Part shown: in pieces, positions 25,567 through 34,900 of the stretch
How the letters are laid out: the number at the start of each line of letters is the position of its first letter
How positions within the stretch are numbered: the stretch's first letter is position 1
Assembly (NCBI RefSeq): GCF_021442325.1
Contig: NZ_CP087879.1
Coordinates: 2,604,001 to 2,668,000, forward strand
Reading direction: 5' to 3'
Source of the DNA: Agromyces marinus
GTDB taxonomy: Bacteria; Actinomycetota; Actinomycetes; Actinomycetales; Microbacteriaceae
DNA: 64,000 nucleotides
The notes under the pieces: model-generated
Told to the model about the DNA's origin: nothing
What the model saw: the letters and a program-made list of their open reading frames with translations, nothing else
The model's database searches: none
Made by a program: the position numbers and the translations under genes

Positions 25567-27663
25567 CTACCGCTTGGACTTCACCGACTTCTCCGGCTTC
25601 GGCAGGGTGCCGGCCGCGCGGTGCGCGGCGTAGTACGCGCGGGCCTCGTCCTGGCGCTCCTGCTCGGCGCCGGACGCGACCGCGGCACGCAGGTGCTCGG
25701 GTGCGAAGCCGAACGCGTCGACGAGGTCGAGCGCGTACGGGCGCAGGCGCTCGATGAGGCGGTCGATGTAGGCCGTGACGGCCTGCGCCCGCTGCGGCGA
25801 GAGCCGGCCGTGGATGAGGTACCACGACAGGTGCTTCTCGATGAGCCCGAGGCCGAACAGGTCGCGCACCCACGTGAGCACCTGCTTGGTGCCCGGGTCC
25901 TCGGTGCGGGCGAGCCCGCGCGTGAACGCCTCCCACTGCAGCAGTTCGGCGTGGGCGCGAGCGGCCTCGATGAGCTCGTTCTGGTTGCGGTTGAACAGCG
26001 CCGCGGCATCCGCCTTCGACAGCTTGCGGGACTCGCGCAGGCGGCCGGCGATCTCGGTGACCATGTCCTCGACGCGGTCGGTCAGCAGTTCGCGCTGCGT
26101 CTCCTCGTCGCGCAGTTCGTGCACCGAGCGCGCGGTGGAGCCGAAGTCGGCGATCGTCTGCGCGAGGCGGCGCAGCCCGGTGCCGTGGTAGGCGCGGTCG
26201 GCGGCCTGCGAGACGACGTAGCGTGCCATGACACCGGCATCCGCCTTCGCGAACTGCTTCGAGAAGTCGGTGAGCAGGCGCTTGGCGACCAGCTGCAGCA
26301 GCACGTTGTTGTCGCCCTCGAAGGTGACGTAGACGTCGAGGTCCTGGCGGAGGCCGACGATGCGGTTCGCTGCGAGGAAGCCCGCACCGCCGCACGCCTC
26401 GCGCGCCTCCTGGAGGGTGTCGAGCGCGTGCCAGGTCGAGAGCGGCTTCAGGGCGGCCGCGATGGTCTCGAGGTCCTGGCGGTCGTCGTCGGTGTCTGCG
26501 GCCCCCGAGAAGACCGCGTCGAACTTCACGAGGAACTCGTCGTGCGCGAAGTACTGCGCGTACGTCGTCGCGAGCCTCGGGAGCAGGCGGCGCTGGTGAC
26601 GCTGGTAATCGAGGAGCACCTCTTCGTCGGTCTCGCTCGCCGCGTTGAACTGTCGACGCTGGGTGCCGTACGTGATCGCGATCGCGAGGCCCATCGCGCT
26701 CGCGATGGTCGCGGCGCCGTCGAGCGACACGCGACCCTGCACGAGCGTGCCGAGCATCGTGAAGAAGCGTCGGCCGGGGCTCGCGATCGGGCTCGAGTAG
26801 GTGCCGTCGGCGGCGACGTCGCCGTAGCGGTTGAGCAGGTTCTCGCGCGGGATCCGCACGTCAGTGAAGTGCAAGCGGCCGTTGTCGATGCCGTTGAGGC
26901 CGCCCTTCAGGCCGTCGTCCTCGCCGCCGATGCCGGGCAGGAACGCGCCCTGCTCGTCGCGGATCGGCACGTAGAAGGCGTGCACGCCGTGGTTGACGCC
27001 CTTCGTGACGAGCTGCGCGAACACGACCGCGGCGATGCCGTGCAGGGCCGCGTTGCCGAGGTAGTCCTTCCACGCGCCGCGGAAGGGCGTGTGGATGACG
27101 AACTCCTCGGTGTCGGGATCGTAGGTCGCGGTCGTGCCGATGGATGCCACGTCGGAGCCGTGCCCGGTCTCGGTCATGGCGAACGCGCCCGGCACGTCGA
27201 GGTTCATGATGCCGGGCAGCCACTTCTCGTGGTGCGGCGTCGTGCCGAGGTGCAGGACGGCCGCACCGAAGAGGCCCCACTGCACGCCGGACTTGATCTG
27301 CAGGCTCGGGTCGGCGAGCACCAGCTCCTCGAATGCGGCGATGTTGCCGCCGTGGTCGTCCTCGCCGCCGAGCGACTTCGGGAAGGCCTTCTGGATCGCC
27401 CCGGAGTCGACGAGGAGGTGCAGCTGGCTGAGCACGCGCTCGCGGTGCTCGGCCATGCCCTGGCCCTCGATCCGCTGGAACTCGGGCCTGCCCGCGCGCT
27501 CGCGTGCGAGCAGGCGGGTGTCGGCCCAGGTGCCGAGCAGCTGGCGCCCGAGCGCAGCGACGTCGACTACGGGGGCTTCGTTCCCGTCGATCGGTGCGGG
27601 TGCGTCGTGCTTCATCGTCGCGGGGGCGGGAGCGGCGCCGCCCCGGGATGCCGTGTCGACCAT
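25567..27663 (-). CDS. Acyl-CoA oxidase / large acyl-CoA dehydrogenase
   Basis: A 698-aa protein from the ATG at 27663 (GGAGG 10 nt upstream; the ATG at 27681 has no ribosome site). Length and layout match the peroxisomal-type acyl-CoA oxidase group: a helical N-terminal domain, the flavin and substrate motif GAFAMTETGHGSDVASIG (about 190), a middle beta domain, KDYLGNAALHG, and a C-terminal domain with ACGGAGFLAANRI, GDNNVLLQLVAKRLL and the ACOX-type tail. It catalyses the first step of fatty acyl-CoA beta-oxidation. Whether O2 or an electron-transfer flavoprotein is the acceptor cannot be told. Confidence 0.88.
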   Translation of the reverse strand: MVDTASRGGAAPAPATMKHDAPAPIDGNEAPVVDVAALGRQLLGTWADTRLLARERAGRPEFQRIEGQGMAEHRERVLSQLHLLVDSGAIQKAFPKSLGGEDDHGGNIAAFEELVLADPSLQIKSGVQWGLFGAAVLHLGTTPHHEKWLPGIMNLDVPGAFAMTETGHGSDVASIGTTATYDPDTEEFVIHTPFRGAWKDYLGNAALHGIAAVVFAQLVTKGVNHGVHAFYVPIRDEQGAFLPGIGGEDDGLKGGLNGIDNGRLHFTDVRIPRENLLNRYGDVAADGTYSSPIASPGRRFFTMLGTLVQGRVSLDGAATIASAMGLAIAITYGTQRRQFNAASETDEEVLLDYQRHQRRLLPRLATTYAQYFAHDEFLVKFDAVFSGAADTDDDRQDLETIAAALKPLSTWHALDTLQEAREACGGAGFLAANRIVGLRQDLDVYVTFEGDNNVLLQLVAKRLLTDFSKQFAKADAGVMARYVVSQAADRAYHGTGLRRLAQTIADFGSTARSVHELRDEETQRELLTDRVEDMVTEIAGRLRESRKLSKADAAALFNRNQNELIEAARAHAELLQWEAFTRGLARTEDPGTKQVLTWVRDLFGLGLIEKHLSWYLIHGRLSPQRAQAVTAYIDRLIERLRPYALDLVDAFGFAPEHLRAAVASGAEQERQDEARAYYAAHRAAGTLPKPEKSVKSKR

Positions 27664-27747
27664 CGTCGGTTCGTCCTCCATACGCTGGATCAGGATTCTG
27701 TCACCGTACGACCGGCCGCGATGGTCGGGAAGTACTGCATCCGCCGC

Positions 27748-27799
27748 CTACAAAGCGCCCGCGGGGCGCTCCACAGGGCACTGTGGAAGCCTACAAAGC
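27748..27799. promoter_or_regulatory. Repeat and inverted-repeat block upstream of acyl-CoA oxidase
   Basis: CCTACAAAGC occurs at 27748-27757 and again at 27790-27799. Between them lies the inverted repeat CCACAG-GGCA-CTGTGG (27771-27786). The block sits 85-135 bp before the oxidase start, where a fatty-acid-responsive regulator could bind; this is inferred from layout only. Confidence 0.35.
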
Positions 27800-27850
27800 A
27801 CCGCGCTTGGAAGGTTCGATGATCTCCAAGGACTCACGGGTGCGTGCGCG

Positions 27851-28255
27851 TCATCGGGTGAAGAACGCGCTCGCCTTCGGCGTCCACAGCAGGATCAGCA
27901 CGACCGCGGAGACCGCGATGCCGATCCACTCGCCGACGGGGATGCCGAGGTACGCGACCGCGAGGAAGAGCGAGCCGATGACCGAGAGCACCTGGAGGAC
28001 GGTGACGATGAGGCGCGCACCCTGGCTGCCGCGCAGCAGCCCGCCGGCGAGCACCGCGGTGACCAGTCCGATGACGATCGACACCGTCGCGGCCGTGATC
28101 ATCGGCCCGGTGCCCCCGAAGCCGTCGACGACCTCCTGCACCGGCAGCAGGAAGAACAGCACGACGCCCGAGACCATGTCGAGCGCACCCGCGATGAACG
28201 CGAGCAACCCGATGATCGTCACCGTGACCGGACGACTCCCCTGGACTTCAGACAT
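27851..28255 (-). CDS. Four-helix membrane protein of unknown function
   Basis: A 134-aa protein with four hydrophobic helices: IIGLLAFIAGALDMVSGVVLFFL (about 14-36, as a span), a second at about 50-70, VLQVLSVIGSLFLAVAYLGI and IGIAVSAVVLILLW. This resembles the small DUF7144-type integral membrane proteins of actinobacteria. It is a single gene with no informative neighbour. Confidence 0.7.
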   Translation of the reverse strand: MSEVQGSRPVTVTIIGLLAFIAGALDMVSGVVLFFLLPVQEVVDGFGGTGPMITAATVSIVIGLVTAVLAGGLLRGSQGARLIVTVLQVLSVIGSLFLAVAYLGIPVGEWIGIAVSAVVLILLWTPKASAFFTR

Positions 28256-28349
28256 GCGATCCCCGCTCCCTGCCGTCGCTGCGACGACTCCCTCGCCCGA
28301 ATGCTAGCGAGCGCGGACCCCCGACCGCGAGGCCCGCAGTCCCGTGTCG

Positions 28350-30374
28350 TCAGCCGCGGTGCTCGGCGACGACGCCGAGCACCGCCTCGCCGTAGGCCCC
28401 GAGCTTCTTCGCGCCGATCCCCGAGATCCCGTCGAGGTCGGCCACCGAACCCGGGCGGCGGACGGCGACCGCGCGGAGCGTGGCGTCGCCGAAGACGATG
28501 TACGCGGGCACGCCCTGCTCGCGCGCCTCGCCCGCGCGCCACGCGCGAAGCGCCTCGAACAGCTCCGCGTCACGCGGTTCCAGGTCGGCCGCCGCGGGCG
28601 CCGCGGCGCGCGCCGAGCGGGCGCGCGACGGGCGATCCGGCTCGACGCGGAACGACACGCGCCGCTCGCCCGAGAGCACGGCCGCCGAGGCATCCGTCAG
28701 CGTCAGCACGCCGTACTCGCCGACCGGCTGCAGCAGGCCCTGCGCGAGCAGCTGGCGAACGGCGCCGCGCCACTGCGCATCCGTCAGGTCGTCGCCGATG
28801 GCCCACGTCGCGAGCGCATCGTGCCCGTACTGCTCGACCCGGGCGGTCCGCTTGCCGCGCAGGATGTCGACGAGGTGACCGGCACCGAAGCGCTGCCCGC
28901 GCTCGCGCTGCAGCCGGACGATCGTCGACATGAGCTTCTGCGCGGCGACCGTGCCATCCCACGACGCCGGCGGCTCGAGGCACGTGTCGCAGTTCCCGCA
29001 CGGGTCGCTCGGTTCGCCGAAGTACGCCAGCAGGTTCCGCCTGCGGCACTCGACGGTCTCGCAGAGCGCGAGCATCGCATCGAGGTGGGCCGCCAGCCGC
29101 CTGCGGTGCGCGAGGTCGCCCGGGCTCTCGTCGATCATCCGACGCTGCTGCACGACGTCCTGGAGCCCGTAGGCGAGCCACACCGTCGACGGCAGGCCGT
29201 CGCGCCCCGCACGCCCCGTCTCCTGGTAGTAGCCCTCGACCGACTTCGGCAGGTCGACGTGCGCGACGAACCGCACGTCGGGCTTGTCGATGCCCATGCC
29301 GAACGCGATGGTCGCGACCACCACGACGCCGTCCTCGCGCAGGAACCGCTCCTGGGTCCGCCGACGCGTCTCGGCGTCGAGGCCCGCGTGGTACGGCACC
29401 GCATCGATGCCGTTCGCGGCGAGGAACGCCGCGAACTTCTCGGTGCGCGCACGCGAGAGCGCGTACACGATGCCCGCGACCGCGTTGCCGTCGGCATCGC
29501 GGCCCTCGGTGCGGACGAAATCCAGCAACTGCTTCCGGACGTCGAGCTTGGGCGCGATCCGGTACTGGATGTTCGGCCGGTCGAAGCTCGAGACGAAGTG
29601 CCTGGCTTCGCCGAGCGAGAGCCGGTCGGTGATCTCGCGGTGCGTGGCCTCGGTCGCCGTCGCGGTCAACGCCATGCGCGGCACGTCGGGCCAGCGTTCG
29701 GCGAGTTCGGCGAGCGCGAGGTAGTCGGGCCGGAAGTCGTGACCCCACTGGGCGACGCAGTGCGCCTCGTCGATGGCGAACAGCGCGATCGTGCCGCGCT
29801 CGAGGAACCGCTTGGTCTGCTCCGACCCGAGCCGTTCGGGCGCGACGTAGAGCAGGTCGAGCTCGCCCGCGAGGTACGCGCGCTCGACCCGCGACCGCTC
29901 CGCCGCGGTCTGCGACGAGTTCAGGTAGCCGGCACGCACGCCGTTGCGCACGAGCCCGTCGACCTGGTCGTGCATGAGCGCGATGAGCGGCGAGACCACC
30001 ACGCCCGTTCCCTCACGGAGCAGTGCGGGGATCTGGTAGCAGAGGCTCTTGCCGCCGCCGGTCGGCATCAGCACGACCGCATCCCCGCCGGATGCGACGT
30101 GGTCGATGATCGCGGCCTGCTCGCCACGGAAGGAGTCGTACCCGTACACCGTCCGCAACGCCTCGGCTGCCGAGGAGAACCGTGCGGGAGCGGGCCGGGC
30201 GCCCGCGGCGGCCCGCGCCCCCGCGTTCGGCGGTCCCGCGTTCGGCAGCCCCGCGTCGGACGGCGGGGGCGGCGCCCACTCGTCCTCCGGCGGCACGAGC
30301 TCATCCGGGTCCCACGGGATGTCGTCGGCCGGGTCGGGCGCACCGAGCGGGTGCGCGTGCTCGCTCCAGGTCAC
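28350..30374 (-). CDS. recQ: RecQ-family ATP-dependent DNA helicase
   Basis: A 674-aa protein (GTG start) that unwinds DNA 3' to 5' in recombination and repair. A Pro/Ala-rich N-terminal extension (1-65) precedes the helicase core: LMPTGGGKSLCYQIPALL (Walker A, about 105), FAIDEAHCVAQWGHDFRPDY (DEAH, about 200), YYQETGRAGRDGLPS. The zinc-binding RQC module has GEPSDPCGNCDTCLEP (about 455). The HRDC domain closes the C-terminus (DAELFEALRAWRAGEAREQ). All key residues are present. Confidence 0.95.
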   Translation of the reverse strand: MTWSEHAHPLGAPDPADDIPWDPDELVPPEDEWAPPPPSDAGLPNAGPPNAGARAAAGARPAPARFSSAAEALRTVYGYDSFRGEQAAIIDHVASGGDAVVLMPTGGGKSLCYQIPALLREGTGVVVSPLIALMHDQVDGLVRNGVRAGYLNSSQTAAERSRVERAYLAGELDLLYVAPERLGSEQTKRFLERGTIALFAIDEAHCVAQWGHDFRPDYLALAELAERWPDVPRMALTATATEATHREITDRLSLGEARHFVSSFDRPNIQYRIAPKLDVRKQLLDFVRTEGRDADGNAVAGIVYALSRARTEKFAAFLAANGIDAVPYHAGLDAETRRRTQERFLREDGVVVVATIAFGMGIDKPDVRFVAHVDLPKSVEGYYQETGRAGRDGLPSTVWLAYGLQDVVQQRRMIDESPGDLAHRRRLAAHLDAMLALCETVECRRRNLLAYFGEPSDPCGNCDTCLEPPASWDGTVAAQKLMSTIVRLQRERGQRFGAGHLVDILRGKRTARVEQYGHDALATWAIGDDLTDAQWRGAVRQLLAQGLLQPVGEYGVLTLTDASAAVLSGERRVSFRVEPDRPSRARSARAAAPAAADLEPRDAELFEALRAWRAGEAREQGVPAYIVFGDATLRAVAVRRPGSVADLDGISGIGAKKLGAYGEAVLGVVAEHRG

Positions 30375-30403
30375 CCGACGACCCTACCCGGCGCAACCGA
30401 CGA

Positions 30404-30433
30404 GGCGCGGGCCCGCCGAAGCGGACCCGCGCC
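30404..30433 (-). terminator. Hairpin terminator after copC-like gene
   Basis: GGCGCGGG-c-CCGC-cgaa-GCGG-a-CCCGCGCC, a stem of 12 paired bases with one opposed mismatch, 22 bp beyond the stop of the CopC-domain gene. Confidence 0.75.
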
Positions 30434-30454
30434 TGCCGTGCTGTGGAGGACGGA

Positions 30455-31153
30455 TCAGTCCGTGCGCGCCGACTCGGGACGTTCGTCCGAGGCACCCGTC
30501 GCCGTGGCCTGGTCTTCAGGCCCTGCGGAGTCGGGTGAGCCCGCATCGTCCGGCCCGTCGTCATCGTCGCGGCGCCGGATGACCAGGAACGCGACCCCGG
30601 CCGCGGCCAGCGCGACCATCACCGCGCCGCCGATCCACAGCAGATCGGACGCGGCGCCGGAGCCGGCGGCATCCGCCTCGCCCTCGGTCTGCGGACCGGG
30701 CTCGACTGCGCCCGAACCCGACGACTCGCACGTCGATTCGGCAGCCCCCTCGGCGAGCGGTTCGCCGTCGGCGGGCTCCCAGTCGAAGTCGAACTCACCG
30801 GAGATCGGGTGCCCGTCGGCGGAGACGACCCGCCACACGACCGTGTACTCGCCCGCGGGGCCGAGCTCGGCGGGCACGCTCGCGATCGCCCCCGTGATCG
30901 CCGGGCACCCGCCCGCGTAGTGGAGCCCGTCCGGCCCGACGACGTCCATCGCTCCGGCACCCTCGACGTCGAGCAGCGCGTCGTTCGTCTGGAGCCAGAC
31001 GGTCTCGGGCTGGGTCACGACCGTCGAGCCGTCCTTCGGGCCGACGGCGATCACGGTGTTGTGCGCCGCGGCGGGCGACGCCGGGCCCGCGATCACGGCC
31101 ATCGCCGTGAGTGCGACGACCGCGCCGAAAGCGGAGAGACGCCGTGCGGGCAT
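30455..31153 (-). CDS. CopC-domain copper resistance protein
   Basis: A 232-aa exported protein. Signal peptide 1-31 (ending SPAAA then HNTVIAVGPKDG) leaves an N-terminal His, the copper ligand in CopC proteins. The CopC beta barrel spans about 31-130 (VVTQPETVWLQTND, EYTVVWRVVSADGHPISGEF with a second His). A low-complexity linker, one membrane helix (about 170-192) and an acidic cytoplasmic tail follow. The start lies 2 bp after the ycnI stop, so the two are one operon for copper handling at the outer face of the membrane. Confidence 0.9.
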   Translation of the reverse strand: MPARRLSAFGAVVALTAMAVIAGPASPAAAHNTVIAVGPKDGSTVVTQPETVWLQTNDALLDVEGAGAMDVVGPDGLHYAGGCPAITGAIASVPAELGPAGEYTVVWRVVSADGHPISGEFDFDWEPADGEPLAEGAAESTCESSGSGAVEPGPQTEGEADAAGSGAASDLLWIGGAVMVALAAAGVAFLVIRRRDDDDGPDDAGSPDSAGPEDQATATGASDERPESARTD

Positions 31154-31155
31154 GC

Positions 31156-31887
31156 TCAGGCCCGCTTCTTGCGCGTCGCGGCGATCGCGACGACCAGGCC
31201 CGCAGCGCCGACCGCGAGTCCGGTGATGCCGAGCACACGTCCGAGGACGTCGACGGAGGAGTCGGTCGACGCGGTGGTCTCGGCCTCGACGTGACCCTCC
31301 TCTCCCTCGGCCTCGTCGTCGGAGTGGCCGTGCCCGTCCGCGGCGCTCGCCTCGGTGACCGCGATCGCGGGCGCGGGCAGCTCGGGCTCCGAGCCGTCTG
31401 CCGCGGGCGACTCGGCCCAGGCCGTCTCGCCCTCGACGCAGGTCTGCAGCACGGGGAACTCGAGCCGCTCGCCCGCCGCATCCTCGGGCAGCCGGACCTG
31501 GATCTGGAAGGCTTCGCGGTAGCCGTCGGGCTGCGGCGTCGCGGCCGTGTACACGACCTGCCCGACGCGTTCGGCGATGACCTCGCCATGGGCGCCCTCG
31601 ACCGGCTCGTCGAGCTCGACCATGACCTTCTCGACCTCCCAGCCCGCCTTGAGCGTCGGCGTGACCGAGAGGATCGACTCGGGGATCTCGACGGCGTACG
31701 ACGCGGTCGGCGAGCCCTCGCAGCCGTGGCCCGAGGCGAACTCGAGCACGGAGTAGGAGCCGGCCGCGGTCGTGCTGGGGGTCACGACGACGTGGGCCTG
31801 GGCCGCGACGGGCGCGGCCAGGGCGAGGAGGGTTCCGGCGCCGAGTGCGGTGGCGGCGGCCGCGGTGGTACGGGTGATGGATCGCAT
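31156..31887 (-). CDS. YcnI-family (DUF1775) copper-binding protein
   Basis: A 243-aa protein from the ATG at 31887 (AGAAGAAGAG upstream). Signal peptide ending AAQA leaves mature HVVVTPSTTAAGSY, the His ligand of YcnI copper proteins. DUF1775 spans about 32-165 (YAVEIPESILSVTPTLKAGW, PLRVQI-like strands, FPVLQTCVEGETAWAE). A His/Asp-rich linker (ADGHGHSDDEAEGEEG) and one C-terminal membrane helix (LGITGLAVGAAGLVVAIAA) with a KKR tail follow. It is the upstream partner of the CopC-domain gene. Confidence 0.9.
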   Translation of the reverse strand: MRSITRTTAAAATALGAGTLLALAAPVAAQAHVVVTPSTTAAGSYSVLEFASGHGCEGSPTASYAVEIPESILSVTPTLKAGWEVEKVMVELDEPVEGAHGEVIAERVGQVVYTAATPQPDGYREAFQIQVRLPEDAAGERLEFPVLQTCVEGETAWAESPAADGSEPELPAPAIAVTEASAADGHGHSDDEAEGEEGHVEAETTASTDSSVDVLGRVLGITGLAVGAAGLVVAIAATRKKRA

Positions 31888-31984
31888 GTCTCTTCTTCTC
31901 TGGTGGGTGCGCGGACGCGCTGCCGGATGTCTGACGGCAGTGGTTCGGCGCGTCGGCGCGAACGGGTTGTGTGCGCGTGACCGC

Positions 31985-32602
31985 TCAGGCGGTCGCAGCA
32001 CCCGCCGGCGGTCCGCGATGGCGGAGCGAGGAGAGGATCCGGATGCCGAGGCCGGACGGGCCGTCGGATCGGTCGGTCGTCCGGGCGCGGCCGGGCATGT
32101 CCGGGACGGGCAGTCCGACGAGCACGGCCTGCAGCAGGCGGATGCCGCGACCCGCGAGGTCGGCGACCACCGACACCAGGGCTGCCGCGCGCTCGAGGAC
32201 GGCCAGGAAGGCGACCGTGAGCACGGCCGCGACGACGTGCGCGACCGGCATGCCCGCGTGCCCGTGGTCGAGCGCGATCACCCCGTCGATGCGGATCGCC
32301 GCACCCGAGTGCAGGGCGTGCGCACCGACCGGGGTTCCGCTCGCCGAGGCGCCGGGCGAACCGAGCGCGTAGAAGAGATGGAGCGCGGATTGCGCGACGA
32401 GCGCCGACACGACGGTGCCGCGCAGCCGCATCCGTCGCCCGACGAGGATCATCGCCACCGGTGTCGCGAACGCCATCGCGAGGACGACCGCGAGCAGGCC
32501 CGGCGGGCGCCCGCCGCCGACGGTGTGCGCGAGGGATGCCGCGAACACGGCGAACGCGGCGATCGCCGCGCCGCGCGCCGTGCGTGCACCCCGGGAAGTC
32601 AC
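31985..32602 (-). CDS. Membrane protein upstream of the ycnI-copC operon
   Basis: A 205-aa protein (GTG start) with about four hydrophobic helices (GAAIAAFAVFAASLAHTVGG, LLAVVLAMAFATPVAMILV, VVSALVAQSALHLFYAL, VVAAVLTVAFLAVLERAAAL). Several His residues lie between them (ALHSGAAIRIDGVIALDHGH). In related actinobacteria a His-bearing membrane protein of this size often accompanies ycnI and copC, so a copper-related role is likely but not shown. It is 97 bp from ycnI. Confidence 0.7.
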   Translation of the reverse strand: MTSRGARTARGAAIAAFAVFAASLAHTVGGGRPPGLLAVVLAMAFATPVAMILVGRRMRLRGTVVSALVAQSALHLFYALGSPGASASGTPVGAHALHSGAAIRIDGVIALDHGHAGMPVAHVVAAVLTVAFLAVLERAAALVSVVADLAGRGIRLLQAVLVGLPVPDMPGRARTTDRSDGPSGLGIRILSSLRHRGPPAGAATA

Positions 32603-32659
32603 CCCCTCAGCCTACCGGCGGACGAGGACGAGGGCGAGGGCGAGCGGGTGAACGGCGAA

Positions 32660-32699
32660 ACGGCGAACGGCCCCGGGCGTGCCCGGGGCCGTTCGCCGT
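32660..32699 (-). terminator. Long perfect hairpin terminator after the 5'-nucleotidase
   Basis: A 19-bp perfect stem (ACGGCGAACGGCCCCGGGC and its complement) with a 2-nt GT centre, 12 bp past the nucleotidase stop codon. No T run. Confidence 0.85.
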
Positions 32700-32711
32700 C
32701 GTGGGTCGCGC

Positions 32712-34727
32712 TCAGCTCACGTCGAGCGTGAACGAGGTCGTCGTCCCGGTCGAGGGGACGGTGACGACGAACGTCGTCGGTCCGCTCGCGCCGGCCGGCA
32801 CCGTGAAGTTCACGCTCGCCTGGCCGACCTCGTCGAAGTTCGGCGTGTACGCGGTGTCGATCGCAGCGCTGCCCAGTTCGACGCCACCCGAGGAGACGAC
32901 CGCGGTGTCCGCGTCGACCTCGTCACGCGTGAAGTCGAGCGACGACAGGTTCACCGTGACCGAGGCACCGGCGGAGACCGAGGTCCCTCCGGGAAGGTGC
33001 ACGCCCACGGCGCGCTGCTTCACGTCGGGCGTCGCCGTGCCGAACGTGTCGAACCAGTCGACCATCGACTCGAGGTCGATCTTGCCGCTGTCGGCCTTGC
33101 TCGTGCCGAGGGCGAGGGTCGCGAAGTTGTCGCCGCCCGTCGCGAGGAACGAGTTCACGCCGACCGAGTACGTCGCGGCCGGGTCGATCGGGACCCCGCT
33201 CAGCCACATGTCGTCGATCCGGTCGCCGGCGGGGCCCGCCGGGTCGTAGGTGTACGCGAACTCCGCGTTGACGCCGAGCTTGAGGAACGGACGGCTCGCA
33301 CCGGCGGGCTGCCACTGCTCCTCGAGCACCTGCTTGATCTGCGCTCCGGTCAGGTTCATCGACACGAGCGTGTTGGCGAACGGCTGGACGGCCGCAGCCT
33401 CGGCGAAGGTCACCTCGCCCGCGGCCACGTCTGCACGCAGACCACCGGGGTTCATGAAGGTGATCTGGACGTTGCGGGTGCCGTCGACGTTGAGCGACCA
33501 CTTCTGGACGTCGGCGACGAAGTTGCCGAGCGTCGACTCCCCACCGCGGTTCTCGGGGAACGAGGGCGCCCCGACCGGGTCGGCCCGAACGGCTCGGCCG
33601 AAGCCCGCCGCCGCGTCGCCGAGGACGACGCTGCCGAGTTCATCGGCGATCGCCGTCGCCTCGCTGACGAGCGGCACGATCGACGGATCCTGCTCGTAGT
33701 TGTAGCCGATGACGTCACCCCGCTCGTTGCGGATGGCCATCGTGTAGATGGTGTTCTCCATCTGCACGATCTCGTCCTTCTTGCGGTCGTAGGTGATCTC
33801 CATGTTGGAGAACCGCTCGCCGTACTGGCCGCTCGAGATGACCGGGCGCCCGTCGATGACGTGGTTGTACGCCAGGTGGGTGTGGCCCGAGACGATCGCG
33901 TCGACGTTGTCGTTCGCACCGAGGACGATCTTGCCGAAGCGCGAGTCCGGGTCGGTCGCGCTCGCGACGCTCGTATCGGCGGCGCCCTCGTGCACGAGGA
34001 GGACGACGATGTCGGCCTCGCCGTTCTTCTTGTCGCCGTCGCTCAGCTGGTCTGCGACTCGGTTCGTCGCCTCGACCGGGTCGCCGACGGTGATGTCCTC
34101 GATGCCGCCGGGGCTCACGAGGGAGGGCAGTTCGTCGGTCACCGCGCCGACGAAGCCGATGGTGACGCCCTGGAACTTCGTCGTCCAGTACTCGGGAAGG
34201 GCGGCTTCGCCCGTGGCCTTGTCGTAGACGTTGGCGCCGAGGTACTCCCAGTCGACGAGCGGGATGACCCGGTCGGTCAGGTCGTCGAACCCGCGGTCGA
34301 ACTCGTGGTTGCCGACCGAGCTCACGTCGAGCCCGGCCTTGCTGAGCGTCACCATGGTGGGCTCGTCCTGCTGGATGAAGGAGGTGAACGTCGATGCGCC
34401 GATGAGGTCGCCCGCTGCGGCGACGACCGTGTTCCTGTTCTCGGCCTCGAACGCCTTGATCGCTGATGCGAGCGCGGCGACGCCGCCTGCGGAGCCGGAC
34501 TGCTCGATTCGCCCGTGGAAGTCGTTGAACGTGAGCAGGTTCATGTCCACGAGGTGGCCGAGCGCGTTCGGCCCGGGTGCGCCGGGAGCGGCCTGGGCGG
34601 ACGCCACGCCGCCGAGGGCCAGGGCGAGTGCGGTCGCGCCGGCGAGCGCGCCTGCGGCGGCGCGCCCACGGGTGCGTGCTGGGGAAGCGGTGCGGCCGGG
34701 CGCCGCTCCGGGGGAACGTTGCTGCAT
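32712..34727 (-). CDS. Secreted 5'-nucleotidase / metallophosphoesterase
   Basis: A 671-aa protein from the ATG at 34727, with GAGGAG 8-10 nt upstream; the open frame continues but without a ribosome site. A long signal peptide ends in GGVASAQA. The metallophosphatase domain has LLTFNDFHGRIEQ, AAGDLIGAST, VGNHEFDRGFDD and IVSGHTHLAYNHV, all metal ligands. The 5'-nucleotidase C-terminal domain follows (TFMNPGGLRADVA, VSMNLTGAQIKQVLEEQW, YSVGVNSFLATGGDNF), then a beta-rich about 100-residue tail. It releases phosphate from extracellular nucleotides. The end lacks an LPXTG sorting signal. Confidence 0.93.
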   Translation of the reverse strand: MQQRSPGAAPGRTASPARTRGRAAAGALAGATALALALGGVASAQAAPGAPGPNALGHLVDMNLLTFNDFHGRIEQSGSAGGVAALASAIKAFEAENRNTVVAAAGDLIGASTFTSFIQQDEPTMVTLSKAGLDVSSVGNHEFDRGFDDLTDRVIPLVDWEYLGANVYDKATGEAALPEYWTTKFQGVTIGFVGAVTDELPSLVSPGGIEDITVGDPVEATNRVADQLSDGDKKNGEADIVVLLVHEGAADTSVASATDPDSRFGKIVLGANDNVDAIVSGHTHLAYNHVIDGRPVISSGQYGERFSNMEITYDRKKDEIVQMENTIYTMAIRNERGDVIGYNYEQDPSIVPLVSEATAIADELGSVVLGDAAAGFGRAVRADPVGAPSFPENRGGESTLGNFVADVQKWSLNVDGTRNVQITFMNPGGLRADVAAGEVTFAEAAAVQPFANTLVSMNLTGAQIKQVLEEQWQPAGASRPFLKLGVNAEFAYTYDPAGPAGDRIDDMWLSGVPIDPAATYSVGVNSFLATGGDNFATLALGTSKADSGKIDLESMVDWFDTFGTATPDVKQRAVGVHLPGGTSVSAGASVTVNLSSLDFTRDEVDADTAVVSSGGVELGSAAIDTAYTPNFDEVGQASVNFTVPAGASGPTTFVVTVPSTGTTTSFTLDVS

Positions 34728-34900
34728 TGCGTGATCTCCTCTACCTGACGGATGCGGGGAGTCCGCCATGGCGCACCCCCCGGCGTCGCACGTGCCGCTG
34801 GGTACGAGCAGCACTGCTCGGCAGCCTAGGCTCACGCGACGCGCGCTGGGAAGGGTCGGAACCGACTCGTCATCGAGAGTTCGACTGATCCGCGTGATTT

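Noticed and set aside
25621..27822. A 733-codon plus-strand frame
   Set aside because: It is antisense to acyl-CoA oxidase, whose motifs are clear; the product has no family pattern.
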